Shown here piece after piece: positions 26,820 through 36,378 of a stretch of 64,000 nucleotides of DNA; the first letter of the stretch is position 1; every line of letters begins with the position of its first letter. The DNA comes from Pseudomonas sp. 8AS (lineage in GTDB: Bacteria; Pseudomonadota; Gammaproteobacteria; Pseudomonadales; Pseudomonadaceae): contig NZ_LR733406.1 in the NCBI RefSeq assembly GCF_902506505.1, forward strand, positions 2,626,227 through 2,690,226, written 5' to 3'. Under the pieces are notes generated by a model. It saw only the letters and a program-made list of their open reading frames with translations, did not search any database and was not told where the DNA came from. A program made the translations under genes and the position numbers.

Positions 26820-27899
26820 CTAACAGGCTCCTTGTTCCAGGGGCAGGAAGATCGAGAACACGGTATGGCCGGGGTGGCTCTCGCATTCGATCAGCCCCTG
26901 GTGCTGACTGATGATGTTCTGGGTGATGGCCAGGCCCAGCCCGGTACCGTCCGGACGGCCGCTGACCATGGGATAGAAGATGGTTTCCTGCAGCTCGGCG
27001 GGAATGCCCGGGCCGTTGTCGATGATCTCCACCTTGACCACCAGGCGGTGGCGGGTGTGGCCGATGGTGAACTGGCGCAGGGTGCGGGTGCGCAGGCTGA
27101 TGCGGCCCAGGCGCAGGTCGCTCTGCCCGGCCAGCGCCTGCATGGCGTTGCGCACTATGTTGAGCACGGCCTGGATCATCTGCTCGCGGTCGATCAGCAC
27201 ATCGGGGATGCTCGGGTCGTAGTCGCGCACCAGGGTGATGCTGCCCTGGCATTCGGCCTCGATCAGGCTGCTGACCCGCTCCAGAACCTCATGGATGTTG
27301 GTCATGGCCAGGCTCGGCAGCTTGTTCGAGCCGAGCATGCGGTCGACCAGATTACGCAGCCGATCCGCCTCCTCGATGATCACGTTGGTGTAATCCCGCA
27401 GGCTGTCTTCCGGCAGTTCGCGGGCCAGCAGCTGGGCGGCGCCGCGGATGCCGCCGAGCGGGTTCTTGATCTCGTGGGCCAGGCCGCGCACCAGCAGCTT
27501 GGTGGTTTCCTGCTTGGACAGTTGCGCCTCTTCCTTGGTGATCCGTAGCAGGCGGTCGCGCGGGTGCACTTCCAGCAGCAGCAGGGTCTGGCCGCGGTTG
27601 AGGATCGGCGTGACGGCGTAGTCCACGGTGATGGTCTGGCCGCTCAGCGAGGTGAGCAGGGCTTCGCGCTTGGTGAAGGGGTGCGCGTGCTCGACGGCCT
27701 GGCGCAGGGAGCTGAGCGCTTCCGCCGATTCGGTGAACAGTTCGCTGATGAACTGGCCGTGGCTGCGCTGGCCACTGACGGCCAGGAGCATCTCCGCCGC
27801 CGGGTTCATGTACTCAAGACGCAGGTCGTCGTTGAGCAGAATGGTGGCGGTGGTCAGGTTGTCCAGCAGCAGGCGCAGCAGTGTGTCGTTCAGGTTCAT
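26820..27899 (-). CDS. ntrB: Nitrogen regulation sensor kinase NtrB
   Basis: 359 residues, soluble. PAS domain (~10-115, ILLNDDLRLEYMNPAAEMLL), phospho-acceptor His142 in VRGLAHEIKNPLGGIRG, ATP-binding N box VLNIVRNAMQAL, G boxes EIIDNGPGIPAEL and GRPDGTGLGLAI. It is the kinase/phosphatase of NtrC, controlled by PII. An NtrC-like site lies in the 193-bp upstream region. Confidence 0.97.
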   Translation of the reverse strand: MNLNDTLLRLLLDNLTTATILLNDDLRLEYMNPAAEMLLAVSGQRSHGQFISELFTESAEALSSLRQAVEHAHPFTKREALLTSLSGQTITVDYAVTPILNRGQTLLLLEVHPRDRLLRITKEEAQLSKQETTKLLVRGLAHEIKNPLGGIRGAAQLLARELPEDSLRDYTNVIIEEADRLRNLVDRMLGSNKLPSLAMTNIHEVLERVSSLIEAECQGSITLVRDYDPSIPDVLIDREQMIQAVLNIVRNAMQALAGQSDLRLGRISLRTRTLRQFTIGHTRHRLVVKVEIIDNGPGIPAELQETIFYPMVSGRPDGTGLGLAITQNIISQHQGLIECESHPGHTVFSIFLPLEQGAC

Positions 27900-28062
27900 G
27901 GGCAGGCATCCGGCAATGGGCAGGAAAATGCAAGAAGCAAACCAAAGCCCTGAAAAGTTGCGTGGTTTCTGCTGGTGGCGCGGTTTTGGCTGCTTTTCAG
28001 CGCAGTGTGTGGCGCGCGGGATGAACCAAAACAGGGAGAGTATAGAAATCGGTGCAGATCAA

Positions 28063-28079
28063 TGCGTCATATTGGTGCA
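28063..28079. promoter_or_regulatory. Putative NtrC-binding site upstream of ntrB
   Basis: TGCGTCATATTGGTGCA resembles the NtrC consensus TGCACC-N5-GGTGCA with two mismatches, both in the left half. Located about 165 bp before the ntrB start, just after the DUF4124 stop. Confidence 0.55.
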
Positions 28080-28092
28080 TTGATCCGCCGGA

Positions 28093-28716
28093 TCAGATGA
28101 AAGGGACCAGGGGGATGTCTCTGGGTTCTGCCGGTTTGTCCTTTAGCGGGCATTCCGGGCGCACGCCGTAGTCGGCTTTCTTGCACGGATTGGCCTGGCG
28201 CTTCTGCGCCAGGGAGATGCGCTTGATGTGCACCGGCTGGCTCGGCGTGCGCTCGACGATGCGTCCGCCGGCATCGAGGATTTCCACCGACAGCTGGTGG
28301 GTGCCGCGATCGATGTTCTCCAGCGGGAAGACCGGGCTGCGGCCGGGCTGGCCGACGGGCTGGCCGTCCATGATCAGGCGGAAGTTATGCTCCGGCAGCA
28401 GGCCGGGCTCGCTGGTGGCGGTGACGATCAGGTTGCCGGCCTGGTCGATGATGGTCGCGTCCGGCTCGGGGATGAGGATGCGCAGCAGCTGGTAGGCCGG
28501 CGGCTTGGGCTCCTCCAGGGTCAGCGAGACCGGTGGGCGGGCCACCTCTACGCCGTTCATGCTGTTGGACGGCGCCATCTCGATGCGTTCGGCGCGCTCG
28601 GAGGGCGGCTGGTCGGTGAACACCCGGTTGCCGTCGGCATCGATGTAGGTGTAGACGCCGGCCTGCGCGGGCAGGCCGGTGAGGCAGAGAAGCAGACAGA
28701 ACAGCGGGCGATACAT
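28093..28716 (-). CDS. DUF4124 domain protein, copy 1
   Basis: 207 residues. Signal peptide MYRPLFCLLLCLTGLPAQA; DUF4124 motif GVYTYIDADGNRVFTDQPP right after it; then a beta-rich domain with RILIPEPDATIIDQAGNLIVTATSEPGL resembling a bacterial Ig-like fold. Basic C-terminus with two Cys (NPCKKADYGVRPECPLKD). Exported protein of unknown role. It lies 33 nt downstream of a second DUF4124 gene that is its paralogue. Confidence 0.87.
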   Translation of the reverse strand: MYRPLFCLLLCLTGLPAQAGVYTYIDADGNRVFTDQPPSERAERIEMAPSNSMNGVEVARPPVSLTLEEPKPPAYQLLRILIPEPDATIIDQAGNLIVTATSEPGLLPEHNFRLIMDGQPVGQPGRSPVFPLENIDRGTHQLSVEILDAGGRIVERTPSQPVHIKRISLAQKRQANPCKKADYGVRPECPLKDKPAEPRDIPLVPFI

Positions 28717-28749
28717 AAGCGTCGGGTTGCTCGCGGGGAAATGGCGGGA

Positions 28750-29307
28750 TTACGGGGCCGGCTTGGGGGTTGGCGTCGGCGTCGGCTTGGGCCGCGCCGG
28801 GCTGTTGATGCTGATGCGCTGCACGGTGAAGGTCAGGGTAGGGCTCTGCTGGATGACCTGGTCGCCGCTGAGTACCTCGACCGCCAGGCTGTGCTCGCCG
28901 CGATCGGCGTTGGTCACCTGCAGGCGGGTGACATTGCTCGGCTGGCCATGGGGTTTGCCATCCAGCAGCAGGCGCAAGCGGTGCCCGGGGATCAGGCGCG
29001 GCTCGATCTCCACGCCGACGGTGAAGGTGCCGTTGTTGGCCCGCAGCGCTTCCTCGGTGGGGATGTCGGTGAGCTGCAGCACCTGGTAGGCATCCTGCGC
29101 GGCGGCAGGCGTGGGCGCCTCGGCGGCGATGCTGGGCTTTTGCGCTGGCACCGCGTTGGTCGGCGGCAGTTCGACGGATTGCGCCGCCTGGCCTTCCGGT
29201 GGCTGGTTGGTGAACACGGTGTTGCCGTTGGCATCGGTGTATTTGTAGATCTGCGCGGCGGCCGGCAGGGCCAGGGCGCAGAGCAGGCAGGCGGTGAGCA
29301 GGCGCAT
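28750..29307 (-). CDS. DUF4124 domain protein, copy 2
   Basis: 185 residues. Signal peptide MRLLTACLLCALALPAAA; IYKYTDANGNTVFTNQPPEGQAAQSVELPP is the DUF4124 motif; a similar Ig-like part follows (TFTVGVEIEPRLIPGHRLRLLLDGKPHGQPSN) and a Pro-Lys-Thr repeat tail (ARPKPTPTPTPKPAP). GGGAG lies 7 nt before ATG 29307. Collinear with copy 1, so a tandem duplication, between glnA and ntrBC. Confidence 0.87.
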   Translation of the reverse strand: MRLLTACLLCALALPAAAQIYKYTDANGNTVFTNQPPEGQAAQSVELPPTNAVPAQKPSIAAEAPTPAAAQDAYQVLQLTDIPTEEALRANNGTFTVGVEIEPRLIPGHRLRLLLDGKPHGQPSNVTRLQVTNADRGEHSLAVEVLSGDQVIQQSPTLTFTVQRISINSPARPKPTPTPTPKPAP

Positions 29308-29476
29308 CGGTGTACTCCCGGGTGAGCTGGCGTTAAGCCTTGCATCTGCAGGCCGGACTGGCAAGGGCGGGGCTCCTGCAGCGTGCTGCGGCGCAAGAAA
29401 AGACCGGGTTGGGTGGGGTGGTGGCGCGGCTGGCGGCAAGGGTGAGGCGGTGCAGGGAGTTGGCGGCGGTAAGACG

Positions 29477-29506
29477 AAAAAAAGGCCTCCCGAAGGAGGC
29501 CTCTTG
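29477..29506 (-). terminator. Terminator of glnA
   Basis: aggcctcc (29483-29490), loop cgaa, ggaggcct (29495-29502); plus-strand A-run (29477-29483) supplies the U-tract on the minus strand. Confidence 0.9.
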
Positions 29507-29521
29507 CATCACGCGGCAGGC

Positions 29522-30928
29522 TTAGACGCTGTAGTACAGGTCGTATTCCAGCGGGTGCACGAAGGTACGTACCTTGATTTCTTCAGCCGATTTCAGCTCG
29601 GTGAAGGCTTCCAGGAAGTCCTTGCTGAATACGTTGCCCTTGAGCAGGAAGTCGTGGTCGGCCTCCAGGGCCTCCAGGGCTTCTTTCAGGCTGCCGCACA
29701 CCTGCGGGATCAGCTTGGACTCTTCCGGCGGCAGGTCGTACAGGTTCTTGTCGGCCGCATCGCCAGGGTGGATCTTGTTCTGGATACCGTCGATACCGGC
29801 CATCAGCAGGGCGGCGAAGGCCAGGTACGGGTTGGCAGCCGGATCCGGGAAGCGCGCCTCGATGCGGCGGCCTTTCGGGCTGGCGACGTACGGGATGCGG
29901 ATCGAGGCGGAACGGTTGCGGGCCGAGTAGGCCAGCATGACCGGAGCTTCGAAGCCCGGGACCAGACGCTTGTAGGAGTTGGTCGACGGGTTGGTCAGGG
30001 CGTTCAGCGCCTTGCCGTGCTTGATGATACCGCCGATGAAGTACAGGGCGGTGTCGGACAGACCGGCATAGCCTTCGCCGGCGAAGGTGTTCTTGCCATC
30101 CTTGGAGATGGACATGTGCACGTGCATGCCCGAGCCGTTGTCGCCGTACAGCGGCTTCGGCATGAAGGTCGCGGTCTTGCCGTAGGCGTCGGCCACGTTG
30201 TGCACGCAGTACTTCAGAGTCTGAACTTCGTCGGCCTTCTTCACCAGGGTGTTGAACTTGACGCCGATTTCGTTCTGGCCGGCAGTGGCCACTTCGTGGT
30301 GGTGCACTTCGACGATCTGGCCCATTTCTTCCAGGGCGTTGCACATGGCGGTGCGGATTTCGTGGTCGTAGTCGGACGGCGGGGTCGGCAGGTAGCCGCC
30401 CTTGACTGCTACGCGGTGGCCCTTGTTGCCGCCTTCGAAGTCGCCGTCGCTGTTCCAGGCGGCCTGTTCGGAGAAGATCTTGAACATCGAGCCGGACATG
30501 TCCGACTTGAACTTGACCTGGTCGAAGATGAAGAACTCCGGCTCCGGGCCGACGAATACGGTGTCACCGATACCGGTGCTTTTCAGGAATTCTTCGGCGC
30601 GCTTGGCGATCGCGCGCGGGTCGCGGTCGTAGCCCTGCATGGTGGACGGCTCGATCACGTCGCAGACCAGGATCAGGGTCGGCTCTTCGGTGAAGGGGTC
30701 CAGAACGGCGCTGTCGTCTTCCGGCAGCAGGATCATGTCGGAGGCTTCGATGCCTTTCCAGCCGTCCAGGGAGGAACCGTCGAACATCTTGCCGTGTTCG
30801 AAGAAGTCTTCGTCCAGGGCGTCGCGGGCCGGCATGGTGATGTGGTGCTGTTGGCCACGAATGTCGGTGAAGCGCAGGTCTACCCACTTCACATCGTGTT
30901 CTTTGATCAGTTGAATTGCCTTAGACAT
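29522..30928 (-). CDS. glnA: Glutamine synthetase, type I
   Basis: 468 residues. Central nitrogen assimilation enzyme. [10 protein letters not shown], the Mn-binding [26 protein letters not shown] and the adenylylation loop with Tyr397 in [11 protein letters not shown] are all present, so it is the GlnE-regulated GSI-beta type. GGAGG stands before the ATG. The upstream region has a sigma-54 promoter and NtrC-like sites, fitting NtrBC control from the nearby ntrBC genes. Confidence 0.98.
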   Translation of the reverse strand: MSKAIQLIKEHDVKWVDLRFTDIRGQQHHITMPARDALDEDFFEHGKMFDGSSLDGWKGIEASDMILLPEDDSAVLDPFTEEPTLILVCDVIEPSTMQGYDRDPRAIAKRAEEFLKSTGIGDTVFVGPEPEFFIFDQVKFKSDMSGSMFKIFSEQAAWNSDGDFEGGNKGHRVAVKGGYLPTPPSDYDHEIRTAMCNALEEMGQIVEVHHHEVATAGQNEIGVKFNTLVKKADEVQTLKYCVHNVADAYGKTATFMPKPLYGDNGSGMHVHMSISKDGKNTFAGEGYAGLSDTALYFIGGIIKHGKALNALTNPSTNSYKRLVPGFEAPVMLAYSARNRSASIRIPYVASPKGRRIEARFPDPAANPYLAFAALLMAGIDGIQNKIHPGDAADKNLYDLPPEESKLIPQVCGSLKEALEALEADHDFLLKGNVFSKDFLEAFTELKSAEEIKVRTFVHPLEYDLYYSV

Positions 30929-31027
30929 GCTGTCCTCCAGGTGGAAAGAGGCGGGTTATGGGGCCGCCTCCGAATATGTGTGAAGCCGGGCGGGATAATC
31001 CGCTTGAGCGACTTGCCTCACAAGGGA

Positions 31028-31042
31028 GCAATTAGTGTGCCA
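31028..31042 (-). promoter_or_regulatory. Sigma-54 promoter of glnA
   Basis: The minus strand reads TGGCACACTAATTGC, a perfect match to the -24/-12 consensus TGGCAC-N5-TTGC, about 100 bp before the glnA start. Confidence 0.9.
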
Positions 31043-31115
31043 GTGCACGGGAATGGGCGCCACGCCTGAAAATCAGGCGTTGCGCGGCTTGCACAAGTTT
31101 TTCCACCCTGCAGAG

Positions 31116-31163
31116 TGCTTCTTTTTGGTGCCTGTTTTTATTGAGATGCACCATTTTAGGTCT
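31116..31163. promoter_or_regulatory. Putative NtrC enhancer sites for glnA
   Basis: TGCTTCTTTTTGGTGCC (31116-31132) and TGCACCATTTTAGGTCT (31147-31163) each keep one good half of the TGCACC-N5-GGTGCA dyad. They lie about 75-135 bp upstream of the sigma-54 promoter, a normal enhancer distance. Confidence 0.6.
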
Positions 31164-31211
31164 TTTGCATTCTGTCGAGTTGTTTCTGGTTAAAGCTTGA
31201 GCAATTTCCGC

Positions 31212-31217
31212 TATAAT
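31212..31217 (+). promoter_or_regulatory. -10 element upstream of thiI
   Basis: A perfect TATAAT 43 nt before the thiI start; the -35 region (TTAAAG at 31190) is weak. Confidence 0.5.
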
Positions 31218-31260
31218 CCGCGCCCTTCTTTTTTCGGCTGCCTGGCGTACGCGCTGTCCC

Positions 31261-32718
31261 ATGAAACTCATCGTCAAACCCTTCGCGGAAATCACCATCA
31301 AGAGCCGGCCGGTGCGCAAGCAGTTCATCCGCCAGCTGGCGAAGAACATCCGCACGGTGCTGCGTGACCTGGACCCGGCGCTTGAGGTGCAGGGCGAGTG
31401 GGACAACCTCGACCTGATCAGCCAGGTGTGCGAGCCGAAGATCCAGGCGGAGATGTTCGAGCGCCTGCGCAACACCCCGGGCATCGCCCACTTCCTCGAA
31501 GTGCACGAATACCCCTACGTCGATTTCGACGACACCTTCGAGAAGTGCCGCGCGCATTTCGGCGCCCAGCTGCCCGGCAAGCGCTTCGCCGTGCGCTGCA
31601 AGCGCGCCGGCAATACCCATGATTTCACCTCGGTGGATCTGGCCGGCCACATCGGCAGCCGCCTGCGCCGCGAGTGCGGCGCCAGTGGCATCGACCTGAA
31701 GAATCCCGAGACCGAAGTGCGCCTCGAGGTGCGTTACCAGCGCCTGCTGATCATCCATGCCCAGCACGAAGGTCTGGGTGGCTACCCGCTGGGTTCGATC
31801 GAGCAGACCCTGGTGCTGATGTCCGGCGGTTTCGATTCCACCGTCGCTGCCTATCAGATGATGCGCCGCGGCCTGCTGACCCACTTCTGCTTCTTCAACC
31901 TCGGCGGCCGCGCCCACGAGCTGGGCGTGATGGAAGTGGCGCACCACCTGTGGCAGAAGTTCGGCAGCTCGCACCGCGTACTCTTTATTAGCGTGCCGTT
32001 CGAGGAAGTGGTCGGCGAGATCCTCGGCAAGGTCGACAACAGCCAGATGGGCGTGATCCTCAAGCGCATGATGCTGCGCGCCGCCAGCCGTATCGCCGAA
32101 GAGCTGCGCATCGACGCCCTGGTCACCGGCGAGGCGATCAGCCAGGTGTCCAGCCAGACCCTGCCCAACCTCTCGGTGATCGATTCGGCCACCGACATGC
32201 TGGTGCTGCGCCCGCTGATCGCCAGCCACAAGCAGGACATCATCGACTGCGCCACGCGGATCGGTACCGCCGAGTTCGCCAAGCACATGCCCGAGTACTG
32301 CGGCGTGATCTCGGTGAACCCGACCACCCGGGCCAAGGCGGGGCGCATCGAACACGAAGAAAGCCATTTCGACATGGCCATCCTCGAGCGCGCCCTGGAG
32401 CGCGCCACGCGGATTACCGTCGATCGGGTGATCGACGAGCTGGGCCAGGATCTGCAGGTCGAGGAGGTCGGCGAAGCGCTACCCGGGCAGATCGTCCTCG
32501 ACATCCGCCATCCGGATGCCGCCGAAGACGAGCCGCTGGTGTTGCCGGGCATCGAGGTCCAGACTCTGCCGTTCTACGCGATCAACAACCGCTTCAAGGA
32601 ACTGGATGCCAATCGTCAGTACCTGCTGTATTGCGATAAGGGTGTCATGAGCCGCCTGCATGCTCACCATCTGTTGAGCGAGGGGCATGCCAATGTGCGC
32701 GTTTATCGTCCGGCATAA
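31261..32718 (+). CDS. thiI: tRNA 4-thiouridine synthase ThiI
   Basis: 485 residues, long form. N-terminal ferredoxin-like and THUMP domains (~60-165), PP-loop ATP site [14 protein letters not shown] (~185-198), and a C-terminal rhodanese domain with active-site Cys458 in [10 protein letters not shown]. The rhodanese extension is the form that makes s4U in tRNA and can feed thiazole synthesis. No clear ribosome site upstream of the ATG. Confidence 0.96.
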   Translation: MKLIVKPFAEITIKSRPVRKQFIRQLAKNIRTVLRDLDPALEVQGEWDNLDLISQVCEPKIQAEMFERLRNTPGIAHFLEVHEYPYVDFDDTFEKCRAHFGAQLPGKRFAVRCKRAGNTHDFTSVDLAGHIGSRLRRECGASGIDLKNPETEVRLEVRYQRLLIIHAQHEGLGGYPLGSIEQTLVLMSGGFDSTVAAYQMMRRGLLTHFCFFNLGGRAHELGVMEVAHHLWQKFGSSHRVLFISVPFEEVVGEILGKVDNSQMGVILKRMMLRAASRIAEELRIDALVTGEAISQVSSQTLPNLSVIDSATDMLVLRPLIASHKQDIIDCATRIGTAEFAKHMPEYCGVISVNPTTRAKAGRIEHEESHFDMAILERALERATRITVDRVIDELGQDLQVEEVGEALPGQIVLDIRHPDAAEDEPLVLPGIEVQTLPFYAINNRFKELDANRQYLLYCDKGVMSRLHAHHLLSEGHANVRVYRPA

Positions 32719-32843
32719 ACAGCCGGGTTGGCTCGGTGGCAGTATCCGCCACCGCCCTCCCGACCGGCTGTTGCGTTGAAGCCTTGCCGAATTTTATTGC
32801 CGCCATCAGTCGCGGCCGCTGAATCCTTAATCGAGACGACACT

Positions 32844-34655
32844 GTGATCGAAAATCTCCGCAATATCGCCATCATCGCCCACGTCGACCATGGCAAAACC
32901 ACCCTGGTAGACAAACTGCTGCGCCTGTCCGGCACCCTCGACCGCAAAGAGCTGGAATCCGAGCGCGTGATGGACTCCAACGACCAGGAAAAAGAGCGTG
33001 GCATCACCATTCTGGCGAAGAACACCGCCCTGAAGTGGAACGGCTACGACATCAACATCGTCGACACCCCCGGCCACGCCGACTTCGGCGGTGAAGTCGA
33101 GCGCGTGATGTCGATGGTCGACTCCGTACTGCTGGTGGTCGACGCCCAGGACGGCCCGATGCCACAAACCCGTTTCGTGACCCAGAAGGCGTTCAAGGCC
33201 GGCCTGCGACCGATCGTGGTAGTGAACAAGATCGACCGCCCGGGCGCGCGTCCGGACTGGGTCATCGACCAGATCTTCGACCTGTTCGACAACCTCGGTG
33301 CCACCGAAGAGCAGCTGGACTTCCCGATCGTCTACGCCAGCGCCCTGAACGGCATCGCCGGTCTGGACCACGAGAACATGGACGACCACATGGATGCCCT
33401 GTTCCAGGCCATCGTTGACCACGTGCCGGCGCCGAAAGTCGACGTCGACGGTCCGTTCCAGATGCAGATCTCCCAGCTGGACTACAACAGCTTCCTCGGC
33501 GTGATCGGTATCGGCCGCATCGCCCGCGGCAAGGTCAAGACCAACACCCCGGTGGTGGCCATCGGTGCCGACGGCAAGAAGCGTCAGGGCCGCATCCTGA
33601 AGATCATGGGTCACTCCGGCCTGCACCGCGTCGAAGTCGCCGAAGCCCAGGCCGGCGACATCGTCTGCGTCAGCGGCATGGACGAGCTGTACATCTCCGA
33701 CACCCTGTGCGACATGAACAACGTCGAAGCCCTGCCGCCGCTGTCGGTGGACGAGCCGACCGTGTCCATGACCTTCCAGGTCAACGACTCGCCGTTCTGC
33801 GGCAAGGAAGGCAAGTTCGTCACCAGCCGCAACATCAAGGAGCGCCTGGAGAAGGAACTGCTGCACAACGTCGCCCTGCGCGTCGAGGAAGGCGAGTCGG
33901 CCGACAAGTTCAAGGTCTCCGGCCGTGGCGAACTGCACCTCTCGGTACTGATCGAAACCATGCGTCGCGAAGGCTTCGAAATGGCCGTCGGTCGTCCGGA
34001 AGTGGTGATCAAGGAAGTCAACGGCGAGAAACAAGAGCCGTACGAGAACGTCATCGTCGACATCGAGGAAATCCACCAGGGTGCCCTGATGGAGCAGATG
34101 GGCCTGCGCAAGGGCGATCTGACCAACATGGTTCCGGATGGCAAGGGTCGCATCCGCCTCGAGTACACCATTCCGGCCCGCGGCCTGATCGGCTTCCGTA
34201 ACTCCTTCCTGACCATGACCTCGGGTAGCGGCATCCTGACTTCGACCTTCAGCCACTACGGCCCGATCAAGGTCGGCGAAGTCGGCCACCGCCAGAACGG
34301 CGTGCTGGTTTCCATGGCCACCGGCAAGGCGCTGACCTACTCGCTGGAAACCCTGCAGGACCGCGGCAAGCTGTTCCTCGAGCCGGGCCAGGACATCTAC
34401 GAAGGCCAGCTGGCGGGCATCCACAGCCGCGACAACGACCTGGTGATCAACCCCACCAAGGGCAAGAAGCTCGACAACATGCGTGCCTCCGGCAAGGATG
34501 AAGTCATCGCCCTGGTGCCGCCGATCAAGTTCACCCTTGAGCAGGCTCTGGAGTTCATCGATGACGACGAACTGGTGGAAGTCACGCCGAAGTCGATTCG
34601 TCTGCGCAAGAAGTTCCTCAGCGAAACCGACCGCAAGCGCCACAGCAAGAAGTAA
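32844..34655 (+). CDS. typA: Translational GTPase TypA/BipA
   Basis: 603 residues. G1 [13 protein letters not shown]2/switch [10 protein letters not shown]3 [11 protein letters not shown]4 [10 protein letters not shown], then EF-G-like domains and the TypA-specific C-terminus. Ribosome-associated GTPase for 50S assembly and stress adaptation. GTG start at 32844, as the conserved [17 protein letters not shown] begins there. A strong terminator follows. Confidence 0.97.
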   Translation: MIENLRNIAIIAHVDHGKTTLVDKLLRLSGTLDRKELESERVMDSNDQEKERGITILAKNTALKWNGYDINIVDTPGHADFGGEVERVMSMVDSVLLVVDAQDGPMPQTRFVTQKAFKAGLRPIVVVNKIDRPGARPDWVIDQIFDLFDNLGATEEQLDFPIVYASALNGIAGLDHENMDDHMDALFQAIVDHVPAPKVDVDGPFQMQISQLDYNSFLGVIGIGRIARGKVKTNTPVVAIGADGKKRQGRILKIMGHSGLHRVEVAEAQAGDIVCVSGMDELYISDTLCDMNNVEALPPLSVDEPTVSMTFQVNDSPFCGKEGKFVTSRNIKERLEKELLHNVALRVEEGESADKFKVSGRGELHLSVLIETMRREGFEMAVGRPEVVIKEVNGEKQEPYENVIVDIEEIHQGALMEQMGLRKGDLTNMVPDGKGRIRLEYTIPARGLIGFRNSFLTMTSGSGILTSTFSHYGPIKVGEVGHRQNGVLVSMATGKALTYSLETLQDRGKLFLEPGQDIYEGQLAGIHSRDNDLVINPTKGKKLDNMRASGKDEVIALVPPIKFTLEQALEFIDDDELVEVTPKSIRLRKKFLSETDRKRHSKK

Positions 34656-34677
34656 GTTCTAGCTGAGCTGCACCCGA

Positions 34678-34710
34678 CGCCCCCGCAGGCCCTGCCTGCG
34701 GGGGCGTTTT
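34678..34710 (+). terminator. Terminator of typA
   Basis: cgcccccgcagg (34678-34689) pairs with cctgcgggggcg (34695-34706), followed by TTTT. Confidence 0.92.
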
Positions 34711-34834
34711 CATTGCCGGCGGGAAAGTGCAAGGAGCCGGCCGCGCGCGGGACGAACGGCGCCCCGGGGCGGCGCGGCGGGGCTAGGCTGAAAGAGGCGA
34801 GCGGCCCGCCTGGGGCGGTTCGCGGGAGGTCGGC

Positions 34835-35482
34835 ATGAAATCTGTTGAGTGGTATATCGACGGCGTGCAGTTCGGCAGCTGCAACTGCATCTACGCCTGC
34901 CCCTGCCAGTTCGAGGGCCTGCCCAGCCAGGGCCACTGCCGCGGTTTCGAGGTGTTGCGCGTCGAGCGCGGGCACTTCGCCGAGGTCGAGCTGGCCGGCC
35001 TGCAGGCGGCCATCCTGTACGCCTGGCCGGGGCCGATCTTCGAGGGCCGCGGCGAGATGCAGCTGATCATCGACGAGCGCGCCGACGCCGCGCAGCGTGC
35101 GGCCCTGGGCACGGTGCTGCAGGGCGGCGAGACCAGTCCGGGCGCCACCCACTGGTGGGTGTTCCACGCCATGAGCGAGACGGTGCATGCGCCGCTGTTC
35201 CTGCCCATCGACTTCAGCCTGGACATCGCGGCGCGCAGCGCCCGGGTCAGCATTGCCGGGGTGCTGGAGTCCGTCGGCCGGCCGATCCTCAGTCCGGCCA
35301 CTGGCGAAGAGCACCGGGTGCGCATCGATATTCCCGCCGGGATCGAGTTCGAGCTGGCCGAGATCGGCCGGGCCGACACCCGCGCCCGTGCGGCCATCGA
35401 ACTGGATCTGCAGGACAGCTACGGGCAGTTCAACCGGGTATGGCACTCGCGCGACGGCGTGGTGCACGCGCCGGCGCGATGA
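34835..35482 (+). CDS. DUF1326 family protein
   Basis: 215 residues, soluble. The N-terminus YIDGVQFGSCNCIYACPCQFEGLPSQGHC carries the Cys-rich motif CNC-x4-C-x-C of DUF1326. The rest is beta-rich. Function unknown; the cysteines suggest metal or thiol chemistry. Its stop overlaps the ATG of the DUF2182 membrane protein (ATGA), a pairing seen in many proteobacteria, so the two likely act together. Confidence 0.87.
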   Translation: MKSVEWYIDGVQFGSCNCIYACPCQFEGLPSQGHCRGFEVLRVERGHFAEVELAGLQAAILYAWPGPIFEGRGEMQLIIDERADAAQRAALGTVLQGGETSPGATHWWVFHAMSETVHAPLFLPIDFSLDIAARSARVSIAGVLESVGRPILSPATGEEHRVRIDIPAGIEFELAEIGRADTRARAAIELDLQDSYGQFNRVWHSRDGVVHAPAR

Positions 35483-36258
35483 GCCTGGAGGCCCTGCTCA
35501 AGCGGGACCGCTGGCTGGCGCTGGCGGCGCTGGGCCTGCTGTTGCTGCTGGCCTGGGGCTACGTGCTGAGCGGCGCCGGCATGGGCATGGATGCCTGGGA
35601 CATGACGCGCATGCCCAGCGCCTTTGGCCTGGCCCCGCGGCCACAGGCCTGGACCTGGGGCTATGCCCTGCTGATGCTGGCCATGTGGTGGGGCATGATG
35701 CTGGCGATGATGCTGCCCAGTGCCGCGCCGGTGCTGCTGCTGGTGGCGGCGCTGAATCGGCGCGCCCAGCCGGGACGCCAGCCGTTCGGCAGTTGCGCCG
35801 GCTTTGTCGCCGGCTACCTGCTGGCGTGGGGCGGCTTCAGCCTGCTGGCGGTGCTGCTGCAGTGGCTGCTGATGCGCCAGGGCCTGCTCACCGCCATGCT
35901 CGGCAACACGTCCCGGCCGCTGGCCGGGGTGATCCTGCTGGTGGCTGGGGCCTGGCAGTTCAGCCCGCTCAAGCATGCCTGCCTGCACCACTGCCAGGCT
36001 CCGGTGCAGTTTCTCGTCCAGGCCCGCCAGCGCGGCTGCGGCAGCCTCTGCTCGGGGGCACGGCATGGCCTGTACTGCCTCGGCTGCTGCTGGGCGCTGA
36101 TGGCCCTGCTGTTTGCCGGCGGGGTGATGAACCTGTACTGGATCATCGGCCTGACCCTCTATGTCATGGCCGAGAAGCTGCTGCCGGGCGACCCCTGGCT
36201 GAGCCGCCTGGCCGGCGCCGGCCTGCTGCTCGGCGGCCTGTGGCTGCTGGCGGCCTAG
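35479..36258 (+). CDS. DUF2182 family integral membrane protein
   Basis: 259 residues, about 6-7 membrane segments. The conserved MWWGMMLAMMLPSAAPVLLL (Met-rich) and LKHACLHHCQAP (Cys/His) motifs of this predicted metal-binding membrane family are present, as is GLYCLGCCWALMALLFAGGVMNL. Probably moves or binds a soft metal such as copper, but that is inference. Translationally coupled to DUF1326. Confidence 0.87.
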   Translation: MSLEALLKRDRWLALAALGLLLLLAWGYVLSGAGMGMDAWDMTRMPSAFGLAPRPQAWTWGYALLMLAMWWGMMLAMMLPSAAPVLLLVAALNRRAQPGRQPFGSCAGFVAGYLLAWGGFSLLAVLLQWLLMRQGLLTAMLGNTSRPLAGVILLVAGAWQFSPLKHACLHHCQAPVQFLVQARQRGCGSLCSGARHGLYCLGCCWALMALLFAGGVMNLYWIIGLTLYVMAEKLLPGDPWLSRLAGAGLLLGGLWLLAA

Positions 36259-36378
36259 CCGGCAGGGCTGGCAGGGCTGGCACTTGGCCGCCATTTGACG
36301 AAGTTTTCACTTCCCGCGTGACAGGGTAGGCAGATATGTCCGGGATTCTTCTGTCCGGCACTGGCACGAGGCATGGGT

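Larger units (their letters stand above)
30929..31260. other. glnA-thiI divergent regulatory region
   Basis: This 332-bp gene-free stretch holds the glnA sigma-54 promoter (31028-31042), an 8-bp inverted repeat (31062-31069 with 31073-31080), two NtrC-like sites (31116-31163) and the thiI -10 box (31212-31217). Confidence 0.7.

Noticed and set aside
36258..36290. Short tandem ggcagggct repeats after the DUF2182 gene
   Set aside because: Only about two and a half units; nothing beyond a local slippage repeat.
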